Positions 52,617-62,151 are shown, numbered from the stretch's first letter. The stretch: DNA of 64,000 bases from Hyphomicrobiales bacterium (GCA_900469965.1 UBZP01000015.1:483378-547377); one strand, 5' to 3'. The notes: generated by a model from the sequence alone, not told the origin. A program made the numbers and translations.

Positions 52617-53744
52617 ATGGGACGGATACGAACCGCGATCGGACTGATGAGCGGCACCAGCCTGGACGGCATCGACGTCGCGCTGGTGCGGACGGACGGC
52701 GAGGGCACAGTGGAGCGCGGGCCGACGATGGGCGTCGCCTACTATCCGGCATTCCGCAAGCGGTTGCAGGCGGCACTGGAAACGGCGAAGGCGATCGGGC
52801 GCCGCGACGAGCGGCCGGGCGATCTTGCGGCGGTGGAGCGGGAGCTGACACTGCGTCATGCCGAGGCGGTCAGGGCCTTCCTGGACGAAAACGGCCTGAC
52901 GGCGGCGGTGGTCGACGTGATCGGCTTCCACGGCCAGACCGTGCTGCATCGTCCCGACCAGGCGCTGACGGTGCAGCTCGGCGACGGGGCGCTGCTTGCG
53001 CGCGAGGCCGGCATCGACGTCGTCTACGACATGCGCGCCAACGACATGGCCGAGGGCGGGCAGGGGGCGCCGCTCATTCCCGTCTACCATGCGGCGCTCG
53101 CCCGCAACCTGCCGGCCGACTGCGCCTTTCCTGTCGTCTTCGTCAATATCGGCGGCATCTCGAACCTGACCTATGTCGGTGCGGACGGTGCGATCGTCGC
53201 CTTCGACAGCGGGCCCGGGAATACGCTGATCGACCAGTGGGTGGAGGCGCAGGCGGGCATTCCCTTCGACCAGGGCGGCATGATCGCCAGCGAGGGCCGC
53301 GTCGTCGCCAGCCTTGCCGCGCGCTATCTCGACCATCCCTTCTTCACGGCGACGGTGCGGCGCTCGCTGGACCGCAACGACTTTCTCCCGCCGGCCGGCG
53401 GGGATGCGACGCTGGAGGACGGGGCGCGGACGCTGGCGCACGTCACCGCCGCCGCCATCCTGACATCCGCCGGGCATCTGCCGCAGCCACCAAGGACCTA
53501 TGTGGTCTGCGGCGGCGGGCGGCTGAACCGGATCATCATGGCCGACCTCGCCGATCTTGCGGGCGCGCAGGGGGCACGGGTGATGGCTGCGGAGGAAGCG
53601 GGGCTCGATGGCGACAGCATGGAGGCCGAGGCTTGGGCCTATCTCGCGGTCCGCGCGCTGGAAGGCTTGCCGCTGACGTTTCCCGGCACCACGGGCGTCA
53701 AGGCGGCGGTCACGGGCGGGGTGGTGGCGAAGCGGAGTGGCTAG
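52617..53744 (+). CDS. anmK: Anhydro-N-acetylmuramic acid kinase
   Basis: A 375-residue sugar kinase of the ASKHA fold. It opens the anhydro ring of 1,6-anhydroMurNAc and phosphorylates it, recycling peptidoglycan. Motifs: [16 protein letters not shown] (phosphate-binding loop), [34 protein letters not shown] (sugar site), [20 protein letters not shown] (catalytic Asp) and VCGGGRLN. The substrate assignment is secure from these motifs. It is monocistronic as far as can be seen. Confidence 0.96.
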   Translation: MGRIRTAIGLMSGTSLDGIDVALVRTDGEGTVERGPTMGVAYYPAFRKRLQAALETAKAIGRRDERPGDLAAVERELTLRHAEAVRAFLDENGLTAAVVDVIGFHGQTVLHRPDQALTVQLGDGALLAREAGIDVVYDMRANDMAEGGQGAPLIPVYHAALARNLPADCAFPVVFVNIGGISNLTYVGADGAIVAFDSGPGNTLIDQWVEAQAGIPFDQGGMIASEGRVVASLAARYLDHPFFTATVRRSLDRNDFLPPAGGDATLEDGARTLAHVTAAAILTSAGHLPQPPRTYVVCGGGRLNRIIMADLADLAGAQGARVMAAEEAGLDGDSMEAEAWAYLAVRALEGLPLTFPGTTGVKAAVTGGVVAKRSG

Positions 53745-53758
53745 GGGCGGTTGTGTCA

Positions 53759-53789
53759 CAAAAAAATCCGCCGGATTGCTCCGGCGGAT
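53759..53789 (-). terminator. Intrinsic terminator of the alpha/beta hydrolase gene
   Basis: Leftward, ATCCGCCGGA pairs with TCCGGCGGAT (loop GCAA) and is followed by TTTTTTTGTG, 27 bases after the hydrolase stop. A textbook terminator that also lies just past the convergent anmK. Confidence 0.92.
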
Positions 53790-53815
53790 AGACGATTGCC
53801 CAGTGTCGTCAAAGC

Positions 53816-54493
53816 CTACCTGATGCGCTTGGCCGCCGGTTCCGGCGTCAGTTCGCCGGCGAGGCGGCGGTCGAGGTAGTCCTCGCATTCGGCCATCAGC
53901 GTCTCGACCTGGCCGTTGAAGAAGTGGTTGGCGCCGGGGACCGTCTTGTGGGTGATCAGGATGCCCTTCTGGGCCTTCAGCTTCTCGACCAGGCCGTTGA
54001 CGTCCTTCTCCGGTGCGACCTTGTCGCTGTCGCCGTTGATGATCAGGCCGGAGGACGGGCAGGGGGCGAGGAAGGAGAAGTCGTAGATGTTCGGCTGCGG
54101 GGCGATCGACATGAAGCCCTCGATCTCGGGGCGCCGCATCAGAAGCTGCATGCCGATCCAGGCGCCGAAGGAATAGCCGGCGACCCAGCAGCTCTTGGAA
54201 TCGGGGTGCAGGCTCTGCACCCAGTCGAGCGCCGACGCCGCATCGGAAAGCTCGCCCGCCCCGTGGTCGAACTCGCCCTGGCTGCGCCCGATGCCGCGGA
54301 AGTTGAAGCGCAGCGTGGTGAAGCCGCGCTTCTGGAACATGTAGAACAGCTGGTAGACGATCTGGTTGTTCATCGTGCCGCCGAACTGCGGATGCGGATG
54401 CAGGATGATCGCGATCGGGGCGTTCTTCTGCTTGGAAGGCTGGTAGCGGCCTTCCAGGCGACCGGCGGGTCCGTTGAAGATGATTTCGGGCAT
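53816..54493 (-). CDS. Alpha/beta hydrolase
   Basis: A 225-residue alpha/beta-fold hydrolase. Visible features: ILHPHPQFGGTMNNQIVYQL (a conserved family start), RFNFRGIGRSQGEFDHG, the nucleophile elbow GYSFGA (Ser), IINGDSDKV (acid Asp) and GANHFF (catalytic His). It belongs to a dienelactone-hydrolase-like group common in rhizobia, substrate unknown, with no signal peptide. It is transcribed leftward from the region that holds the suf promoter, so expression of the two may be linked. Confidence 0.88.
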   Translation of the reverse strand: MPEIIFNGPAGRLEGRYQPSKQKNAPIAIILHPHPQFGGTMNNQIVYQLFYMFQKRGFTTLRFNFRGIGRSQGEFDHGAGELSDAASALDWVQSLHPDSKSCWVAGYSFGAWIGMQLLMRRPEIEGFMSIAPQPNIYDFSFLAPCPSSGLIINGDSDKVAPEKDVNGLVEKLKAQKGILITHKTVPGANHFFNGQVETLMAECEDYLDRRLAGELTPEPAAKRIR

Positions 54494-54548
54494 TCGTACT
54501 CCGAGACGTTTTTTAGGATCAAAAACTGTTTCGATGGCGCTGGAAGTC

Positions 54549-54577
54549 TTGACGAAACCAGTCAGCTTTTCTAGAAA
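54549..54577 (+). promoter_or_regulatory. Candidate sigma-70 promoter of the suf operon
   Basis: TTGACG, exactly 17 bases, TAGAAA. The expected transcript start is near 54584, giving a leader of about 120 bases to sufS2. A TGA-N9-TCA motif covers the -35, and an Irr-type motif covers the start. Confidence 0.6.
54550..54564 (+). promoter_or_regulatory. Candidate RirA (IRO-type) operator
   Basis: TGA-CGAAACCAG-TCA matches the TGA-N9-TCA core of rhizobial iron-responsive operators. It overlaps the -35, so bound RirA (iron-sulfur form, iron-replete cells) would block RNA polymerase. The motif is loose; position raises its value. Confidence 0.5.
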
Positions 54578-54581
54578 CTAG

Positions 54582-54598
54582 TTTAGAACCATTCGAAA
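54582..54598 (+). promoter_or_regulatory. Candidate Irr binding site (ICE-type)
   Basis: TTTAGAA-CCA-TTCGAAA differs by one base from the ICE consensus TTTAGAA-N3-TTCTAAA used by Irr in rhizobia. It spans the predicted transcript start of sufS2, a place from which Irr should repress under low iron. Confidence 0.6.
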
Positions 54599-54707
54599 CT
54601 TTGCTACGCTATCTGCGTGCCTGAGGTTCGTCTCATACGGCAAGCCCGGCGGAAATTTCAAGAAAAATGCTCGCCGCGCCGCCAGAGACGCAATCGGAGC
54701 CATTTCG

Positions 54708-55889
54708 ATGCCTGAGAAGGTGAGGACATATCTGGACTGGAACGCGACGGCGCCGCTTTCGGCGGCGGCGCGCCAGGCCGTGCTGGCCGCGCTCGCGCTC
54801 GACGGCAACCCGTCCTCGGTCCACGGCGAGGGGCGGGCGGCACGCGCGCTGATCGACGGCGCGCGCCGCGACGTCGCGGCACTGGCCGGCGCCGAGGCTG
54901 CGCACGTCACCTTCACGAGCGGCGCGACCGAAGCCGCCAACATGGTGCTGACGCCGGACTTCCGCATGGGGCGCACCCCGCTTTCGATCGGCCGGCTCTA
55001 TGTCTCGGCAATCGAGCACCCGGCGGTGCGCGAAGGCGGCCGGTTCGCCAAGGACAAGGTCACCGAGATCCCAGTGACGCCTATGGGCGTCGTCGACCTT
55101 GCCGCGCTGGAACACTTGCTTGCCACCCATGATGCGTCCGCCGGCCTGCCGATGGTCGCCATCATGCTGGCCAACAACGAGACCGGCATCGTCCAGCCGG
55201 TGCGCGAGGCGGCGGCGATCGTGCGCCGGCACGGCGGGCTGCTGGTGGTCGATGCGGTGCAGGGCGCCGGCAGGCTGCCGCTGTCGATCGCCGAGCTCGA
55301 TGCCGATTTCCTCATCTTGTCGTCGCACAAGCTGGGCGGGCCGAAGGGTGCCGGGGCGCTGGTCGCGCGCGGCGAGGTGCTGATGCCGAAGCCCCTGGTC
55401 CACGGCGGCGGGCAGGAGAAGGGGCATCGCTCCGGCACGGAGAACGTCAGCGCGATCGCAGGCTTTGCCGCGGCGGCACGCGCGGCGATCGAGGGGATGG
55501 ACGGGCGCAACATCGGGATTGCCGGCCTGCGCGACCGGATGGAGGCAGGGATGGCGGAGATCGCCGCCGACGTCGTTATTCATGGACGCCTTCCCGGCCG
55601 CGACGTTTCGCGCCTGTGCAACACCACCTTTTTCAGTCTACCGGGGCTGAAATCGGAAACCGGGCAGATCGCCTTCGATCTCGAGGGAATCGCGCTGTCG
55701 GCCGGCTCGGCCTGCTCGTCGGGCAAGGTGGGGGCGAGCCACGTGCTGACGGCGATGGGTTTCGACGCCGGGCTCGGGGCGTTGCGCGTCTCGCTCGGGG
55801 CGACGACCTCCGAGGCGGACGTGGAGCGGTTCCTCGCGGCGTTCGGACGAATTGCAGGACGGCGGCGACACGGTGTCGCGGCCGCCTGA
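54708..55889 (+). CDS. sufS2: Cysteine desulfurase, IscS/NifS-like (first gene of suf operon)
   Basis: A 393-residue class I PLP-dependent cysteine desulfurase that pulls sulfur from cysteine. The start YLDWNATAPLS is typical of the NifS/IscS class; the PLP lysine is Lys208 in SSHKLGGPKG; the persulfide Cys is Cys336 in SAGSACSSGKV. It differs from the second desulfurase later in the operon, which is of SufS (group II) type. Agrobacterium has the same arrangement, sufS2-B-C-D-S1-X-A. It is the first gene after the iron-controlled promoter; the long gap to sufB (135 bases) holds no gene. Confidence 0.92.
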   Translation: MPEKVRTYLDWNATAPLSAAARQAVLAALALDGNPSSVHGEGRAARALIDGARRDVAALAGAEAAHVTFTSGATEAANMVLTPDFRMGRTPLSIGRLYVSAIEHPAVREGGRFAKDKVTEIPVTPMGVVDLAALEHLLATHDASAGLPMVAIMLANNETGIVQPVREAAAIVRRHGGLLVVDAVQGAGRLPLSIAELDADFLILSSHKLGGPKGAGALVARGEVLMPKPLVHGGGQEKGHRSGTENVSAIAGFAAAARAAIEGMDGRNIGIAGLRDRMEAGMAEIAADVVIHGRLPGRDVSRLCNTTFFSLPGLKSETGQIAFDLEGIALSAGSACSSGKVGASHVLTAMGFDAGLGALRVSLGATTSEADVERFLAAFGRIAGRRRHGVAAA

Positions 55890-56024
55890 CGAAAGTTGAG
55901 GAAGCGCAAGTTTTTACTTGCCAAAAGGTGTGAAAAGCCCCTTCTGGCGCCTACATAACCGGCGGATACCCGCCAGACGTTGACAAGCTGCCGGACCTTG
56001 GATCCGGCGAGATTGGAGAACGAC

Positions 56025-57494
56025 ATGCCTGCGGTGCAGGAAACGATCGATCAGGTCCGTCTGATAGACGTCGACCAGTACAAATACGGCTTCGAAACGA
56101 CGATCGAGATGGAGAAGGCGCCGAAAGGCCTTTCGGAGGATATCATCCGCTTCATCTCGGCCAAGAAGAACGAACCGGAGTGGATGCTGGAGTGGCGGCT
56201 GGAAGCCTATCGCCGCTGGCTGACGCTCGAGGAGCCGACCTGGGCGCGCGTCGAATACCCGAAGATCGACTTCAACGACCTCTACTACTATGCCGCGCCG
56301 AAGAACCAGGCGGGGCCGAAGTCGATCGACGAGGTCGATCCGGAAATCCTCAAGACCTATGAGAAGCTCGGCATTCCGCTGCGCGAGCAGGAGATCCTGG
56401 CCGGCGTCCAGACGTCGAAGATCGCCGTCGACGCGGTCTTCGATTCCGTCTCCGTGGTCACCACCTTCAAGGAAGAGCTGAAGAAGGCCGGCGTGATCTT
56501 CATGTCGATCTCCGAGGCGATCCGCGAGCATCCGGACCTGGTGAAGAAGTATCTCGGCTCCGTCGTGCCGACGACCGACAACTTCTATGCGACGCTGAAC
56601 TCAGCTGTCTTCACCGACGGCTCGTTCGTCTTCGTGCCGAAGGGCGTTCGCTGCCCGATGGAGCTTTCGACCTACTTCCGCATCAACGAGAAGAACACCG
56701 GCCAGTTCGAGCGCACGCTGATCATCGCCGAGGAAGGTGCCTACGTGTCCTACCTCGAGGGCTGCACCGCGCCGCAGCGCGACGAGAACCAGCTGCACGC
56801 GGCGGTCGTGGAACTCGTGGCGCTCGACGACGCCGAGATCAAGTATTCCACCGTCCAGAACTGGTATCCGGGCGACAAGGAAGGTAAGGGCGGCATCTAC
56901 AACTTCGTCACCAAGCGGGGCGATTGCCGCGGCAAGAACTCCAAGATCTCCTGGACGCAGGTGGAAACCGGCTCGGCGATCACCTGGAAGTATCCGTCCT
57001 GCATCCTGCGCGGCGACAATTCGCGCGGCGAGTTCTACTCGATCGCGGTCTCGAACGGCCACCAGCAGATCGATTCGGGCACCAAGATGATCCATCTCGG
57101 CAAGAACACGTCGAGCCGCATCATCTCCAAGGGCATTGCCGCGGGCGTCTCGCAGAACACCTATCGCGGCCAGGTCTCGACCCACCGCAAGGCGGAGAAC
57201 GCGCGCAACTTCACCCAGTGCGATTCGCTTCTGATCGGCGACCGCTGCGGCGCGCACACGGTGCCCTACATCGAGGCGAAGAACGCTTCCGCCCAGTTCG
57301 AGCACGAGGCGACCACTTCGAAGATTTCCGAGGACCAGCTGTTCTACTGCCTGCAGCGGGGCATTCCCGAGGAGGCCGCGATCGCGCTGATCGTCAACGG
57401 CTTCGTCAAGGAAGTGATCCAGGAACTGCCGATGGAATTCGCCGTCGAGGCGCAGAAGCTGATCAGCATCTCGCTGGAAGGTAGCGTTGGTTAA
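56025..57494 (+). CDS. sufB: Fe-S cluster scaffold protein SufB
   Basis: A 489-residue SufB, the central scaffold of the SufBCD assembly machine, where iron-sulfur clusters are built. Family motifs: [44 protein letters not shown] (Cys used for sulfur transfer), [45 protein letters not shown], and [16 protein letters not shown] with the cluster-proximal Cys. The ATG at 56025 follows TGGAG. A 282-base gap to sufC contains a 49-codon frame. Confidence 0.97.
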   Translation: MPAVQETIDQVRLIDVDQYKYGFETTIEMEKAPKGLSEDIIRFISAKKNEPEWMLEWRLEAYRRWLTLEEPTWARVEYPKIDFNDLYYYAAPKNQAGPKSIDEVDPEILKTYEKLGIPLREQEILAGVQTSKIAVDAVFDSVSVVTTFKEELKKAGVIFMSISEAIREHPDLVKKYLGSVVPTTDNFYATLNSAVFTDGSFVFVPKGVRCPMELSTYFRINEKNTGQFERTLIIAEEGAYVSYLEGCTAPQRDENQLHAAVVELVALDDAEIKYSTVQNWYPGDKEGKGGIYNFVTKRGDCRGKNSKISWTQVETGSAITWKYPSCILRGDNSRGEFYSIAVSNGHQQIDSGTKMIHLGKNTSSRIISKGIAAGVSQNTYRGQVSTHRKAENARNFTQCDSLLIGDRCGAHTVPYIEAKNASAQFEHEATTSKISEDQLFYCLQRGIPEEAAIALIVNGFVKEVIQELPMEFAVEAQKLISISLEGSVG

Positions 57495-57543
57495 TCTGAT
57501 CCTTGTCGCTTTTGATGGATGAAGCCGCCATGTGGAATGCGCA

Positions 57544-57693
57544 ATGAACGAAAGACCGCCAGAGCGACCGTACATCTTTCTCCATGATCGTCTGCGACCC
57601 TACGCGCAGGCCATATGGGGAGTGGAAGGTCTGGTTTGGGGCTTTGGGTTGATTGGCGCGATTTTCGGGTTCGGAGCATGGCTCATCGGTTGA
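57544..57693 (+). CDS. 49-residue membrane protein inside the suf operon
   Basis: A short frame between sufB and sufC encodes MNERPPERPYIFLHDRLR, then PYAQAIWGVEGLVWGFGL, then IGAIFGFGAWLIG. The first 20 residues are polar; residues 28-49 form one membrane helix with Gly at regular positions. Its ATG overlaps the TGA of a ten-codon frame (57515-57547), a coupling-like arrangement; the ribosome binding site is weak. Gene-sized space, same strand, and protein-like composition favour a real gene. The family is unknown to me. It could tether the Suf machine to the membrane, but nothing shown supports a function. Confidence 0.55.
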   Translation: MNERPPERPYIFLHDRLRPYAQAIWGVEGLVWGFGLIGAIFGFGAWLIG

Positions 57694-57776
57694 TGAGTGT
57701 GTTCCGCGCCTTCCATTGAGAGAATGAACCGCATCGGATCGCGAAGTTCGCTGGTCCAGAACAAGTCGAGAAAACA

Positions 57777-58532
57777 ATGCTTGAAATCAAGAACCTGCAC
57801 GCACGCATCGCCGAGGACGGCACCGAGATCATCCGTGGCCTGAACCTGACCGTCCGCGACGGCGAGGTCGCCGCGATCATGGGGCCGAACGGCTCGGGCA
57901 AGTCGACGCTGTCCTACATCCTGTCGGGCCGTGAGGACTACGAGGTCACCGAGGGCGACATCCTCTACAACGGCGAGAGCATCCTCGAGCTCGACCCGGC
58001 CGAGCGCGCCGCCAAGGGCATCTTCCTGGCGTTCCAGTATCCGGTCGAGATCCCGGGCGTCGCCACCATGCAGTTCCTGAAAGTTGCGATGAACGAGCAG
58101 CGCAAGGCGCGCGGCGAGGACGAGCTGTCGACGCCGGACTTCATGCGCCGCGTCAAGGAGGCGGCCGCGGGGCTGCAGATCTCGCCGGAAATGCTGCGCC
58201 GGCCGCTCAACGTCGGCTTCTCCGGCGGCGAGAAGAAGCGCGCCGAGATCCTGCAGATGGCATTGCTCGAGCCGAAGCTCTGCGTGCTCGACGAGACCGA
58301 CAGCGGCCTCGACATCGATGCGCTGAAGATCGTCGCCGACGGCGTCAACGCACTGCGCTCGCCGGACCGTTCCGTCGTCGTCATCACCCACTACCAGCGC
58401 CTGCTGGACTACATCGTGCCGGACACGGTGCACGTGCTCTACAAGGGCCAGGTGATCAAGTCGGGCGACAAGACGCTCGCGCACGAACTCGAAGCCAACG
58501 GCTATGCCGACATCATCGGGGCGGCCGCCTGA
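57777..58532 (+). CDS. sufC: Fe-S assembly ATPase SufC
   Basis: A 251-residue ABC-type ATPase that drives the SufBCD complex. Walker A is GPNGSGKS at 36-43, the Q-loop lies in FLAFQYPVEIPGV, the signature is FSGGEKKRAEI, Walker B is LCVLDETDSGLDID, and the switch His is in VITHYQRLL. Length and motifs are standard for SufC. It overlaps no neighbour; sufD starts 19 bases on. Confidence 0.97.
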   Translation: MLEIKNLHARIAEDGTEIIRGLNLTVRDGEVAAIMGPNGSGKSTLSYILSGREDYEVTEGDILYNGESILELDPAERAAKGIFLAFQYPVEIPGVATMQFLKVAMNEQRKARGEDELSTPDFMRRVKEAAAGLQISPEMLRRPLNVGFSGGEKKRAEILQMALLEPKLCVLDETDSGLDIDALKIVADGVNALRSPDRSVVVITHYQRLLDYIVPDTVHVLYKGQVIKSGDKTLAHELEANGYADIIGAAA

Positions 58533-58551
58533 GCCGGGAAGGACGCGATCC

Positions 58552-59826
58552 ATGAACATGCAAGCAGGGATCAAGTTGACGGCGGCGGAAGCGGCGCTGG
58601 TCGACACCTACAACGAGCAGCTGGGGGATCTTCCCGGCGACGGCGCGACGCTCATCGCCCGTGACACGTTGCTCAGCGACTTGAAGAAGTCCGGCCTGCC
58701 GACCCGCCGGGTCGAGGCCTGGCACTATACCGACCTGAAGGCGCTGCTGCGTGCCGTTCCCGCCTTCGTGCACGGCGCGAGCGCCGAGCGCGTCGACCCG
58801 ATCGTGCCGGGTTCGGCCGTGCTTTCGATCGTCAACGGCAAGGCGCATGCCCGCGTGATGCAGGAAGGCATCACCGTGCGCTCCTACGGCGAGGCGCTGC
58901 TCGACGGTTCGGCGGCGGCCGGCCTCGTGGCGCGTGACGGCGACGACGTGATCGGCCGGATCAACGGCTCCTTCGTCCGCGACGGGCTTTCGATCGACTT
59001 TGCAGACGGTTTTGCGGCCGAGGCGCCGATCGAGATCCAGTCGGTGCAGAACTGCGGCCAGGTCAACACCCGCTTCCCCGTCACCTTCGGCACGGGCGCA
59101 AAGGCGACCGTGATCGAACGGCACCTCGCGGTCGGCGGCGAGGCGGCGCTCGTCACCTCGATCACCGAGGTCCGGCTCGCCGACGACACGGACGTCACCT
59201 GGATCATCTTCCAGTCCGAGGGCGAGGCCGACACGCACCTGGGGCAGTTCAAGGCCGAGCTCGGCGCGAATGCGAAGCTGCGCCTCTACGTCATCAACGG
59301 CGGCGGAAAGCTGGTGCGCCAGGAGATCCATGTCGGCGTCGTCGGCGAGGGCGCCGACCTGAGGCTGCGCGGCATCAACCTGCTCGGCGGCGAAAGCCAC
59401 ACCGACGTGACCTTCACCGTCGGCCACGACGTGCCGCACACGACCTCGACCGAGGTGATCCGCAACGTCGTGCTCGACCGGGCGCGCGGCGTGTTCCAGG
59501 GGCAGATCCGCGTCGCCCAGGATGCGCAGAAGACCGATGCGAAGATGTCGTGCAACACGCTGCTTCTGTCCGACGAGGCCGAGTTCTCGGCCAAGCCGGA
59601 GCTGGAGATCTTCGCCGACGACGTCCAGTGCGGCCACGGCGCGACCGTGATCGACATCGACCACACCCAGCTGTTCTACCTGATGGCGCGGGGCATTCCC
59701 GAGAACCGGGCCCGCGCGATGCTGGTCAACGGCTTCGTGGCGGAGATCGTCGAGGAACTGGAAGACGAAACGCTGGTCGAGGCGCTGGAAGGCGTCATCT
59801 CCGACTGGCTGGAAAAGCACGCGTGA
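58552..59826 (+). CDS. sufD: Fe-S assembly protein SufD
   Basis: A 424-residue SufD, paralogue of SufB that pairs with it on SufC and helps iron entry. It shows the beta-helix core and the conserved C-terminal region SCNTLLLSDEAEFSAKPELEIFADDVQCGHGATVIDIDHTQLFYLMARGIPE, whose GHGA segment includes the essential His. GGAAGGA precedes the ATG at 58552. The next gene, sufS, starts 13 bases after its stop. Confidence 0.96.
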   Translation: MNMQAGIKLTAAEAALVDTYNEQLGDLPGDGATLIARDTLLSDLKKSGLPTRRVEAWHYTDLKALLRAVPAFVHGASAERVDPIVPGSAVLSIVNGKAHARVMQEGITVRSYGEALLDGSAAAGLVARDGDDVIGRINGSFVRDGLSIDFADGFAAEAPIEIQSVQNCGQVNTRFPVTFGTGAKATVIERHLAVGGEAALVTSITEVRLADDTDVTWIIFQSEGEADTHLGQFKAELGANAKLRLYVINGGGKLVRQEIHVGVVGEGADLRLRGINLLGGESHTDVTFTVGHDVPHTTSTEVIRNVVLDRARGVFQGQIRVAQDAQKTDAKMSCNTLLLSDEAEFSAKPELEIFADDVQCGHGATVIDIDHTQLFYLMARGIPENRARAMLVNGFVAEIVEELEDETLVEALEGVISDWLEKHA

Positions 59827-59839
59827 CGGGATTGTCGAG

Positions 59840-61081
59840 ATGAACCAGTTCAAGCCGGTCTCCGCCTATGACGTCGAAGCCATTCGGCGGGACTTCCCGA
59901 TCCTGTCGCGGCAGGTCTACGGCAAGCCGCTGGTCTATCTCGACAACGGCGCTTCGGCGCAGAAGCCGCAGGTGGTGATCGATGCGGTGGCGCACGCCTA
60001 TTCCAATGAATACGCCAACGTCCATCGCGGCCTGCATTTCCTCTCCAATGCCGCGACGGAGGCCTATGAAGGTGCGCGCGAGAAGGTGCGTCGCTTCCTG
60101 AACGCGCCGTCGGTCGACGACATCATCTTCACCAAGTCCTCGACCGAGGCGATCAACACCGTCGCCTATGGCTACGGCATGCCGAACATCGGCGAGGGCG
60201 ACGAGATCGTGCTCACGATCATGGAGCACCATTCCAACATCGTGCCCTGGCATTTCATCCGCGAGCGCCAGGGGGCGAAGCTCGTCTGGGCGCCGGTCGA
60301 CGACGAGGGCGCCTTCCATGTCGAGGACTTCGTCAAGTGCCTGACGGAGAAGACGAAGCTGATCGCGATCACGCACATGTCGAACGCGCTCGGCACGATC
60401 GTGCCGGTCAAGGAGATCTGCAGGATCGCGCGTGAGCGGGGCATCCCGGTGCTCGTCGACGGCTCACAAGGGGCCGTGCACCTGCCGGTCGACGTGCAGG
60501 ACATCGATTGCGACTGGTACGTGATGACCGGCCACAAGCTCTACGGTCCCTCCGGCATCGGCGTGCTCTACGGCAAGAAGGAACGCCTGCGGCAGATGCG
60601 GCCGTTCCAGGGCGGCGGCGAGATGATCGTCGAGGTCACCGAGGACATCGTCACCTACAACGATCCGCCGCACCGCTTCGAGGCCGGCACGCCGCCGATC
60701 GTCCAGGCGATCGGGCTCGGCTACGCGCTCGACTACATGGAGAAGATCGGACGTGCTGCGATCTCCGCGCACGAGGCGGACCTTGCGGCCTACGCGCAGG
60801 AGCGCCTGAAAGCGATCAATTCGCTGAAGATGTTCGGAACCGCGCCCGGCAAGGGCTCGATCTTCTCCTTCGAACTGGAGGGCATCCACGCCCATGACGT
60901 TTCCATGGTGATCGACCGGGCCGGCGTCGCCGTCCGCGCCGGCACCCATTGCGCCCAACCGCTCTTGAAACGCTTCGGCGTGACCTCCACATGCCGGGCA
61001 TCGTTCGGCATGTACAACACCCGCGCCGAGGTCGACATCCTGGCCGACGCGCTCGACCATGCCCGCAAGTTCTTCGCCTGA
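59840..61081 (+). CDS. sufS: Cysteine desulfurase SufS (group II)
   Basis: A 413-residue SufS-type desulfurase. The PLP lysine is Lys233 in MTGHKLYGPSG, and the sulfur-carrying Cys371 is in RAGTHCAQPLL; AITHMSNALGT and RGLHFLSNAATEAYEGAR are also diagnostic. No sufE or sufU gene is nearby, so the sulfur acceptor must be SufB itself or a SufE encoded elsewhere. It is the second desulfurase in this operon. Confidence 0.96.
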   Translation: MNQFKPVSAYDVEAIRRDFPILSRQVYGKPLVYLDNGASAQKPQVVIDAVAHAYSNEYANVHRGLHFLSNAATEAYEGAREKVRRFLNAPSVDDIIFTKSSTEAINTVAYGYGMPNIGEGDEIVLTIMEHHSNIVPWHFIRERQGAKLVWAPVDDEGAFHVEDFVKCLTEKTKLIAITHMSNALGTIVPVKEICRIARERGIPVLVDGSQGAVHLPVDVQDIDCDWYVMTGHKLYGPSGIGVLYGKKERLRQMRPFQGGGEMIVEVTEDIVTYNDPPHRFEAGTPPIVQAIGLGYALDYMEKIGRAAISAHEADLAAYAQERLKAINSLKMFGTAPGKGSIFSFELEGIHAHDVSMVIDRAGVAVRAGTHCAQPLLKRFGVTSTCRASFGMYNTRAEVDILADALDHARKFFA

Positions 61082-61091
61082 GGAGTTGGAA

Positions 61092-61472
61092 ATGTCTGTC
61101 GATGCCACCGAAGACAAGGTCGATGCCCGCGAGGGGATCGTCAATTCGGCCATCCCCGCCGACGAGCTGGCGCGCCTTTCCGACGATATCATCGGTGCGC
61201 TGAAGACCGTCTACGACCCGGAAATCCCCGCTGACATCTTCGAACTCGGCCTGATCTACAAGATCGACATCGAGGACGATCGGATGGTCAAGATCGACAT
61301 GACGCTGACCGCACCCGGCTGCCCGGTCGCCGGCGAGATGCCGGGCTGGGTGGAAAACGCCGTCGGCGCCGTCGAGGGCGTTTCGGGCGTCGAGGTCCGG
61401 ATGGTGTTCGATCCGCCGTGGACGCCGGACCGCATGTCGGAAGAGGCGCAGGTCGCCGTCGGCTGGTACTGA
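61092..61472 (+). CDS. sufT: SufT / DUF59 (MIP18-type) protein
   Basis: A 126-residue DUF59-domain protein. The core is DDIIGALKTVYDPEIPADIFELGLIYKI, followed by TLTAPGCPVAGEMPGWVENAV, in which the Cys is the usual cluster-related residue. Such proteins (SufT, also called SufX in Agrobacterium) help deliver clusters to target proteins. AGGAG precedes the ATG at 61092. It lies 10 bases after sufS. Confidence 0.93.
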   Translation: MSVDATEDKVDAREGIVNSAIPADELARLSDDIIGALKTVYDPEIPADIFELGLIYKIDIEDDRMVKIDMTLTAPGCPVAGEMPGWVENAVGAVEGVSGVEVRMVFDPPWTPDRMSEEAQVAVGWY

Positions 61473-61578
61473 CGGGACCGCCTGCGGCGCCGCGCTATTG
61501 ATCGCGTCGACGCCCCCCATTACATTGGATTCGGAAACCGTCGGGCCTTGAACCCGGCCGGTGAAGGAGATCTGGCCC

Positions 61579-61971
61579 ATGGCCTTTGCAGTTATGACGC
61601 TCACTGATGCCGCTGCCGATCGCGTCAAGGCGATCGTGGATAATGCCGGCGGCGACGCCAGGGGCATCCGCGTCGGCATCAAGAAGGGTGGCTGCGCCGG
61701 GATGGAGTACTCCGTCGATCTCGTCACCGAGCCGAACGCCAAGGACGATCTCGTCGAGCATGCCGGCGCCCGGGTCTGGGTGGCGCCGGAGGCGGTGCTC
61801 TACCTGCTCGGCACGCAGATGGATTTCGAGGTGACGACGCTGCGCTCCGGCTTCACCTTCAACAACCCCAACCAGACGTCCGCCTGCGGCTGCGGCGAAT
61901 CGGTCGAGCTGAAGCCCGCCGACCTGGCGGCGCTGGCCGCTGCCGGCGGCGCGACGGTGCGGGTGGGCTGA
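61579..61971 (+). CDS. sufA: A-type Fe-S carrier SufA/ErpA-like
   Basis: A 130-residue A-type carrier that takes clusters from SufBCD to targets. The three conserved cysteines are present: one in KKGGCAGMEY and the CGC pair in TSACGCGESVEL. AAGGAG lies at good distance before the ATG at 61579. It closes the operon; 106 bases separate it from sufT. The C-terminal tail (LAALAAAGGATVRVG) is Ala/Gly-rich. Confidence 0.95.
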   Translation: MAFAVMTLTDAAADRVKAIVDNAGGDARGIRVGIKKGGCAGMEYSVDLVTEPNAKDDLVEHAGARVWVAPEAVLYLLGTQMDFEVTTLRSGFTFNNPNQTSACGCGESVELKPADLAALAAAGGATVRVG

Positions 61972-62151
61972 CGGCACACCGTCCGACTGCCGATTTCCTC
62001 CTGATCCGCCGTGGCCGCCTGGGCAGCCGTGCCTGTTCGAAGCTGCCGGTGCGATGGTTGCGGCCGGCATGCATCCATGGCCCTTGACCGTCCGGCGGCG
62101 GCGCGCTTTTCTTGCGATATTCGACGATATCGGGAGGTGGCATCCACCAGC

